This document shows positions 22,738 through 27,837 of a stretch of DNA of 27,837 nt, in pieces. Origin of the DNA: Bacteroidia bacterium (GTDB lineage Bacteria; Bacteroidota; Bacteroidia; AKYH767-A; OLB10); the NCBI GenBank assembly GCA_025450095.1, contig JANWID010000169.1, forward strand, positions 1-27,837, read 5' to 3'. Below the pieces are notes generated by a model. The model ran no database searches. It was not told the DNA's origin and saw nothing but the letters and a program-made list of their open reading frames with translations. A program made the position numbers and the translations under genes. Within the stretch, counting starts at the first letter, position 1. Each line of letters starts with the position of its first letter.

Positions 22738-24552
22738 ATGGGAAAGATATTACGAACAAATAAATTAACAACGCTTTCTGAATTGTTAATTGTGGTAGTA
22801 GTCTTAGGTACAATTTTAACAGCCCTGTATTATTTATCACCCGGATTAAAAGTCGATGACTCCAAGCAACTAACAGGTATGGACGTCGACAAAAAGGATG
22901 TTAATAATATGACAACCGCCGAAAAGATTGCATTGCCTTCTACGAATTTATCCTCGAAAGTCAGCAGTCAACCACTGGTGCGCATTGGCGGATATGCCTG
23001 GAATGCACAGTCGGGAATTATTGTTTCGAACGGTGGTTCAAAAACAACCGAAGGTTCCCTGATGGAGAAGAACAATGTGAATCTGGAGATCATCCGCCAG
23101 GATTGGTTGTCGGAGCTTCGTAATATGCAAATGAAGTTTGTAGAGGATTATGACAAGGGCCAGGAATATCCTGCATCCGATAAAAGTGTGTTTGCGATCA
23201 TGATTATGGGTGACGGAGCTCCTTTTTATATCAGCACCATGCAGCAGGCTTTGAACGATAAATTCGGCAATGACAAATATCACGTACAGGTTATAGGTTG
23301 TGTCGGCTTAAGTTACGGAGAAGATAAATTAATCGGACCACGTAACTGGAAAGTGGATCCGAAATCAATGAAAGGTTCTTTAATTTCCGCAGTTTTGGGT
23401 GATGGCGACTGGGTTGTTGCATTAAATTATGCATTTGCAAATGGCTTGAAGGTAAATCCCGATGTAACAACGTATGATCCTGAAGCAGTAAATTTTATTC
23501 CATCAGAGAACGATGACTATATGAAATCTGCTGAAGAATTAATTAAGTCGCAAAAAACAGGATGGACCGTTCCCTTGAAGGAAGTTAAAAACGGAAAATT
23601 AACCGGTAATACCATTAACAAAAAAGTTGATGGCTGTGCTACATGGACTCCGGGTGACAAAACAGTGTTTGATGCATTGGATGGATTTACAGATATCGTT
23701 TCCACAAGGGAATTTAACAACCAAATGGCAACAACGCTCATTACTGTTAAAGAATGGTCTGATAAGCATCCGGAAATCGTCAGCAACATTTTGAAATCCG
23801 CTCTGACAGCTTCCAACCAGGTAAAGCAATTTGATGAATGGGCAGTGCGTGCATCCGAAGCAGTTTCTCAGGCTTATAGCCTGGAAAATCCTAAATACTG
23901 GTACGACATGTTTAAAGGACAGAAAGGAAACAAGAATGGTATGGAGTATAACATGGGCGGCTCCAGAGTATTTAATTATGCCGATGCCATGCAGTACTAT
24001 GGAATTTCAGATGGTGTGAACCGTTATAAATCAGTATATAACCAGGTTTCAAATTATTTGAAAGAGCTAAACCCGTTTGGATTTAATCAGTCGGTTAAAC
24101 GGATAATCCCTTATGATGAAGCGGTGAATTTGTATTTCCTGAAAAACATCAATGATATTGATGCAGGGCAGGCTTATAAATCGGATTATTCCAAACCTTC
24201 GAAGGAAGTAATGGCTTCCGGCGAATGGAAAATTAACTTCGACCTCGGCAGTGCACGAATTTCAGAATCTTCGTCTCAAACACTGGAAACGATTTATAAT
24301 TTGCTGGTACAGGCCGAAGATTCAAAACTGAAACTGGAAGGCCATACGGATAACACAGGTACTTCAGAAGCTAATGTTGTACTCTCTCAATCACGTGCGC
24401 AATCGGTTGTTGAGTATCTTAGAAACAAAGGAATTCCGCAAGAAAGGTTCCAGAGTGTAGAAGGCAAAGGGGAGGACTTCCCGGTTGCAGATAATGATTC
24501 TGAATCAGGTAAGGCAAAAAACAGGAGAGTTGTCATTGTACTTATGAAATAG
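22738..24552 (+). CDS. Inner-membrane-anchored periplasmic binding-like protein fused to an OmpA peptidoglycan-binding domain
   Basis: The 604-residue protein has one N-terminal membrane anchor (about 13-33), not a lipobox. A large periplasmic region follows (about 75-480) that resembles solute-binding proteins of the NitT/TauT class: VRIGGYAWNAQSGIIVSNGG near its start, then alternating strands and helices. This similarity is inferred from pattern and from the cognate permease and ATPase. Residues about 497-602 are a clear OmpA C-terminal domain with EGHTDNTG (534-541), LSQSRAQSVVEYL (549-561) and NRRV (595-598); D538 and R553 correspond to the residues that grip diaminopimelate. The MotB-like topology ties the ABC module to the cell wall. 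A hairpin after the stop may lower expression of the genes beyond it. Confidence 0.88.
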   Translation: MGKILRTNKLTTLSELLIVVVVLGTILTALYYLSPGLKVDDSKQLTGMDVDKKDVNNMTTAEKIALPSTNLSSKVSSQPLVRIGGYAWNAQSGIIVSNGGSKTTEGSLMEKNNVNLEIIRQDWLSELRNMQMKFVEDYDKGQEYPASDKSVFAIMIMGDGAPFYISTMQQALNDKFGNDKYHVQVIGCVGLSYGEDKLIGPRNWKVDPKSMKGSLISAVLGDGDWVVALNYAFANGLKVNPDVTTYDPEAVNFIPSENDDYMKSAEELIKSQKTGWTVPLKEVKNGKLTGNTINKKVDGCATWTPGDKTVFDALDGFTDIVSTREFNNQMATTLITVKEWSDKHPEIVSNILKSALTASNQVKQFDEWAVRASEAVSQAYSLENPKYWYDMFKGQKGNKNGMEYNMGGSRVFNYADAMQYYGISDGVNRYKSVYNQVSNYLKELNPFGFNQSVKRIIPYDEAVNLYFLKNINDIDAGQAYKSDYSKPSKEVMASGEWKINFDLGSARISESSSQTLETIYNLLVQAEDSKLKLEGHTDNTGTSEANVVLSQSRAQSVVEYLRNKGIPQERFQSVEGKGEDFPVADNDSESGKAKNRRVVIVLMK

Positions 24553-24572
24553 TAAAGCAGTCTTTAGTAATT

Positions 24573-24601
24573 AAAAAGGAGCTTGTCGACAAGCCCTTTT
24601 T
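24573..24601 (+). terminator. Intra-operon hairpin (partial terminator or processing site)
   Basis: AAAAAGG-A-GCTTG (24573-24585), loop TCGA and CAAGC-CCTTTTT (24590-24601) form a stem of 12 pairs with one bulged A, ending in five Ts. It lies in the 74-base gap between the OmpA-fusion gene and the permease gene. Because the same operon continues, it probably attenuates or protects the upstream message so that the first four genes are made in excess of the ABC and AAA+ subunits. Confidence 0.7.
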
Positions 24602-24626
24602 CATAAGGCTTACTCTTTAACAGAAA

Positions 24627-25400
24627 ATGAAACATTTATTAGAACCGTTTGAGAAAATAAGTGCCCGTCAAACTACCATCATTTATATTTCATGGATGGC
24701 AGTGATAATTTTAATTTGGATTATTACCGGAAGCATTGGAGAGAAACACCTGTTTCCAACTCCGCAACAGGTAGTGGATGGATTTGCAGGGTTGTATAAG
24801 GAAGGACTTGTTGTACACGTATTCAGTTCCCTCTGGTTATGCCTGAGAGCTATTTTTATTTCTATTTTAATATCCCTTGTTATAGCCTATCTCTCACCAA
24901 TACCATTGTTACAGTTCTTCGCGAAAGCAATGAGTAAATTACGGTACCTGCCTTTAACAGGAATAACATTTTACCTCGCTATTATTATTGACAGTGGAAG
25001 AACTATGCAGATATGGGTATTGGTAGTTTTTATGAGCACATACCTGACCACATCATTACTCGGAATGATAAAAGATATTCCACAGGAAGAGTTTGATCAT
25101 GCCAGGACACTGCAATGTAACCGGTGGGAGGTATTGTGGGAAGTGCTTATCAAAGGAAGATTGGACTATGTAATTGAAATTATCAGGCAGAATCTCGCCA
25201 TCGTATGGATGATGCTGGTAACTGTTGAATCAATCCTGGTAGCAACGGGTGGTCTTGGGTTTTTAATTAAAAATTCAGATAAGTTTATGAATCACGGCCG
25301 GATCGTAGCATTACAGATTGTGATTCTTGCAGTGGGACTGTTTATCGATTTTATCTTAGACCGTTCAAGAAAAATTTTATTCAGATATTCTAAAATTTAA
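24627..25400 (+). CDS. ABC transporter permease of the TauC/SsuC type
   Basis: The 257-residue inner-membrane protein has about six transmembrane helices. Family marks are HLFPTPQQVVDGF (41-53) after the first helix, the cytoplasmic EAA loop around EEFDHARTLQCNRWEVLWEV (154-173), and GGLGFLI (208-214). These are the signatures of the nitrate/sulfonate/taurine permease group. The EAA loop is degenerate: the usual glycine after the leucine is replaced by QCN, and the LP that normally follows is IK. The loop still should dock the ATPase, whose gene begins four bases downstream, but coupling may differ from that in ordinary importers. It would act as a homodimer with two copies of that ATPase. 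Confidence 0.9.
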   Translation: MKHLLEPFEKISARQTTIIYISWMAVIILIWIITGSIGEKHLFPTPQQVVDGFAGLYKEGLVVHVFSSLWLCLRAIFISILISLVIAYLSPIPLLQFFAKAMSKLRYLPLTGITFYLAIIIDSGRTMQIWVLVVFMSTYLTTSLLGMIKDIPQEEFDHARTLQCNRWEVLWEVLIKGRLDYVIEIIRQNLAIVWMMLVTVESILVATGGLGFLIKNSDKFMNHGRIVALQIVILAVGLFIDFILDRSRKILFRYSKI

Positions 25401-25404
25401 GTAC

Positions 25405-26232
25405 ATGTCATATACATTGACGGATACAATCCTATTCGTGGATAATTTAAGTGTTGCATATGACGACAAGGTGGTCATTAAGGATATTTCTTTTGAAGAA
25501 AAAAATGTGGTAAGGAAGGACAACACCACAGGTCAGACTATAGCGATAGTTGGTCGCTCGGGTCGTGGGAAATCAACACTATTTAAAGCGTTAACAGGAA
25601 TCTTAAAGCCAACCAGTGGCAGGGTGCTGATTTCAGATGTGGAACGTACCGAAAAAAATGCGGCAAAAGAGGTTCGTGAAGGTGATGTAGGATTCGTGGA
25701 TCAGAAATATACACTGTTCCGGCATAAGACCATTTACGAAGCTTTTATGTTTGCCTTAAGGAAGAAACGTATTTCGGCTGCTGAGAAAAAAGAACTTATA
25801 ATTCGTTACTTAAATACCTGGGGACTTACTGATTTTAAAGACCAGTACCCATGTGAACTTTCCGGCGGACAACGACAGCGAACCGCTATCATAGAGCAGA
25901 TTTTAAGCTCGGAATATTATATGATTTTGGATGAACCCTTTTCCGGGCTCGATGTAGGCAACATTGAAAATGTTAAGGAAGCCTTTAAACTGATCGCTTC
26001 GGAACACGATCTGAATACTATTATTTTTTCAACCCATGATATTGAACTGGCCGTGGAACTGGCTGACAGCATTTATGTAATCGGATATCCAACCATAAAC
26101 GGTAAGAAGGCAGATTATGGAACGATTATTAAACACGTCGATATGAAAAAACTTGGCTTGTCGTGGAATAAATTTAATGCCGAGCATTTAAAAGTGGTGA
26201 ACGAGGTGAAGGAAGCTATGCTGTTATCGTAA
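25405..26232 (+). CDS. ABC transporter ATP-binding protein of the TauB/SsuB type
   Basis: The 275-residue ATPase has every required motif: Walker A GRSGRGKST (50-58), Q-loop glutamine Q100 in GFVDQKYTLF, signature LSGGQRQR (152-159), Walker B YYMILDEPFSGLD (171-183), and H-loop H211 in STHD. It is predicted to be fully active and to power the adjacent permease. Beyond the core (after about 222) there is a 50-residue C-terminal extension, DYGTIIKHVDMKKLGLSW and following, longer than in TauB and possibly a contact for the locus-specific partners. Two charged segments near residues 30-45 insert into the first beta sheet, which is also unusual. It starts four bases after the permease stop. Confidence 0.93.
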   Translation: MSYTLTDTILFVDNLSVAYDDKVVIKDISFEEKNVVRKDNTTGQTIAIVGRSGRGKSTLFKALTGILKPTSGRVLISDVERTEKNAAKEVREGDVGFVDQKYTLFRHKTIYEAFMFALRKKRISAAEKKELIIRYLNTWGLTDFKDQYPCELSGGQRQRTAIIEQILSSEYYMILDEPFSGLDVGNIENVKEAFKLIASEHDLNTIIFSTHDIELAVELADSIYVIGYPTINGKKADYGTIIKHVDMKKLGLSWNKFNAEHLKVVNEVKEAMLLS

Positions 26233-26243
26233 TCTGATTTTAG

Positions 26244-27686
26244 ATGACTGAAAATCCCGTTATAAGCCAGGAATACCTGGTAACGTTGAAGCAAGACGGA
26301 ACAGAGCTTATTAAATTATGCACGATACTTAATAATTCACCTGCTTTTCAAAAAAAAGTAAATTCCTTTAATTCAGGAAATCAATCCGGCACTTCTATCA
26401 GGGCCGAACATATTATTCTCCAGGATTTCATTAATCTTTTTTACCGCTGTGAAAAAATTAATCCGGGCAATTCCAACCTGAAATCCAAATTCACGTTGGC
26501 ATATTATTACGAAACATTAAAAAAAGGAGTTCCGCCTGATGCTGCATCTGTTGATGGGCTCAATCAAAAAATACACTCTAAATTTTTTGAAGAAAACATT
26601 ACTCAGGTCACACAATCTGTCTCCAATAATTTCAATACTCCGAATATTTACGTTGTATTAAAAGAAATTAACAGCGATCATATTAAGGAAGTAAGTCATC
26701 TTGTTTTCAGGTTTGTCAACTATATTCTCAAATCTGATAATGAAATCAGCGAACAGGAGGAAAAGCTCTTAAATGAAATCCTGGGTCAGGCAAATTCCAC
26801 CACTTTTTATAATAATGAAATAGCAAACGACACTCTTGAACTGGCGATGTCGGACCTGAATCAGCTGATCGGTTTGGAGGAAGTAAAGGAAACCGTAATT
26901 AACATTATCGATTTTTTACAAATTCAGAAAGCCAGGGAAAAAGAGAAGCTCCCCAAAGTAGCGCATTCACTTCATTCGGTTTTTACCGGTCCTCCCGGAA
27001 CAGGGAAGACTTCGGTAGCCAGGATTTTATCAAGGATCTATAAACATACAGGTCTTTTGGAAAAGGGACATCTTGTTGAAACGGACAGAGCAGGACTGGT
27101 AGCCGGGTATGTGGGCCAGACTTCCGCGAAAGTTGATGAAATTGTGAATAAGTCACTGGGAGGAGTTTTGTTTATTGATGAAGCCTATAGTCTTGCATCC
27201 AATAATTTTTCAGGAAATGATTATGGTAAGGAAGCACTGGAGATATTGCTGAAACGGATGGAAGATTACAGGGACAGATTTATTGTGATTGTTGCAGGTT
27301 ACCCGGATGAAATGAAGAATTTTATTGAATCCAACCCTGGGTTGAAATCACGATTTAATCAATACATTTCTTTTGATCATTATCCCCCGGAAGAATTGAT
27401 TCAGATATTTAATTCATTCTGTTCAAAATATTCATTTTACCTTTCGGAGGAAGCTGCAGAAAAGGTAGCTGACATTTTTGAGATGGCAGATGATAAGAAG
27501 ACGAATAGCTATGGAAATGCCCGTGAAGCCAGAAATCTTTTTGAACATATTCTTCGGTTACAGGCCAGCCGGCTTGTGAATAGCAAGGAAATAAATGCAA
27601 AAACACTTTCTGAAATCCGCGAAGAAGATATTCCTCCTGTAAAGGAAACGGTGAAGAAGATGACTGCGTACGGGATTCAGGAGTAA
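26244..27686 (+). CDS. CbbX/SpoVK-type AAA+ ATPase with TerB-like N-terminal domain
   Basis: The 480-residue protein has a helical N-terminal half (1-200) and a C-terminal AAA+ module (about 205-445). The AAA+ part has LIGLEEVKETV (208-218), Walker A GPPGTGKT (249-256), the pore-loop sequence AGYVGQTSAKVDE (287-299), Walker B VLFIDEA (308-314), arginine finger R370 in GLKSRF, and sensor 2 GNAREARN (424-431). These place it with CbbX and SpoVK, hexameric remodellers that thread or pull on protein clients. The segment YILKSDNEISEQEEKLLNEI (160-179) resembles the helix-DGxIxxxE pattern of TerB tellurite-resistance domains. It follows the ABC ATPase by 11 bases and is the last gene of the locus. 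Its client is presumably a product of the locus. Confidence 0.9.
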   Translation: MTENPVISQEYLVTLKQDGTELIKLCTILNNSPAFQKKVNSFNSGNQSGTSIRAEHIILQDFINLFYRCEKINPGNSNLKSKFTLAYYYETLKKGVPPDAASVDGLNQKIHSKFFEENITQVTQSVSNNFNTPNIYVVLKEINSDHIKEVSHLVFRFVNYILKSDNEISEQEEKLLNEILGQANSTTFYNNEIANDTLELAMSDLNQLIGLEEVKETVINIIDFLQIQKAREKEKLPKVAHSLHSVFTGPPGTGKTSVARILSRIYKHTGLLEKGHLVETDRAGLVAGYVGQTSAKVDEIVNKSLGGVLFIDEAYSLASNNFSGNDYGKEALEILLKRMEDYRDRFIVIVAGYPDEMKNFIESNPGLKSRFNQYISFDHYPPEELIQIFNSFCSKYSFYLSEEAAEKVADIFEMADDKKTNSYGNAREARNLFEHILRLQASRLVNSKEINAKTLSEIREEDIPPVKETVKKMTAYGIQE

Positions 27687-27697
27687 GAGTGCATATC

Positions 27698-27740
27698 GGA
27701 TCGCAGATCCTCGGATTTTCTTCGCCCGGGATTGCAAATC
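27698..27740. repeat. REP-like pair (GGATCGCAGATCC and GGATTGCAAATC)
   Basis: GGATC-GCA-GATCC (27698-27710) is a perfect 5-bp inverted repeat, and GGATTGCAAATC (27729-27740) is a related, nearly palindromic copy 19 bases on. The pair lies just after the last gene. It is a different family from the GGACA/TGTCC palindromes. The remaining bases to 27837 hold no gene I can support. Confidence 0.55.
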
Positions 27741-27837
27741 ATTACTGTTCGAAACGTTAATTAACATGGTGATATTCAAAACTTTTCTACCTCTCCCTTA
27801 ATTAAGGAGTGTGCGCTCCTGAACTTTGTTTCATGAA

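Noticed and set aside
24627..26232. Ordinary taurine, sulfonate or nitrate importer
   Set aside because: The permease and ATPase fit the family, but there are no assimilation genes, the binding protein is wall-tethered, the EAA loop is degenerate, and an AAA+ gene closes the operon.

Overview
The window looks like chromosomal DNA of a Bacteroidota (Bacteroidetes) bacterium. Four adjacent proteins have signal peptides, and three of them carry clear type IX secretion (T9SS) C-terminal sorting domains. Several genes are preceded by the Bacteroidetes promoter signature TTTG/TTG-N19-22-TAnnTTTG, often a few bases from the start codon, and Shine-Dalgarno sequences are mostly absent. The protein families (UPF0102/YraN, LD-carboxypeptidase, the NLVPNPSFE-type jelly-roll secreted proteins, SprB-like repeats) fit the same phylum. 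I cannot assign a genus.

Layout. (1) 1-2111, minus strand: the truncated 3' part of a secreted S41-like peptidase gene and a membrane-anchored dihaem cytochrome c. (2) 2283-3833, plus: an SF2 DEAH helicase with its own promoter. (3) 3977-7253, minus: a compact operon of an RsuA/RluB-type pseudouridine synthase with a very long repetitive basic N-terminus, a GNAT acetyltransferase, a GyrI-like ligand-binding protein and a short TonB_C-domain protein. (4) 7327-8769, minus: a YraN family protein and an LD-carboxypeptidase, separated by REP-like palindromes. (5) 8807-11403: opposed heptamer repeat arrays, metG, and tRNA-Arg(CCT) with a partial copy of its 5' end just upstream and a strong terminator. 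(6) 11555-18685, plus: a single-domain response regulator and four secreted proteins, with degraded copies of the tRNA 3' end and its terminator in between. (7) 18776-20205: an unusual C39-like cysteine peptidase flanked by a gene of unknown function and by a decayed 3' fragment of a paralogue of that gene. (8) 20248-20650: a second heptamer/REP repeat locus and a promoter region. (9) 20656-27686, plus: a seven-gene locus that is the most interesting part of the window.

The seven-gene locus encodes an XRE regulator, a cytoplasmic coiled-coil protein, a two-TM coiled-coil protein, an inner-membrane-anchored periplasmic protein that joins a solute-binding-like region to an OmpA peptidoglycan-binding domain, a TauC/SsuC-like ABC permease, its ATPase, and a CbbX/SpoVK-type AAA+ ATPase with a TerB-like helical N-terminus. 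The order, tight spacing and single orientation suggest one machine. The peptidoglycan tether on the binding protein, the extra coiled-coil membrane partner and the AAA+ remodeller argue against an ordinary nutrient importer. I infer an envelope-spanning sensing, stress-response or remodelling system. Its substrate and output cannot be read from the sequence.
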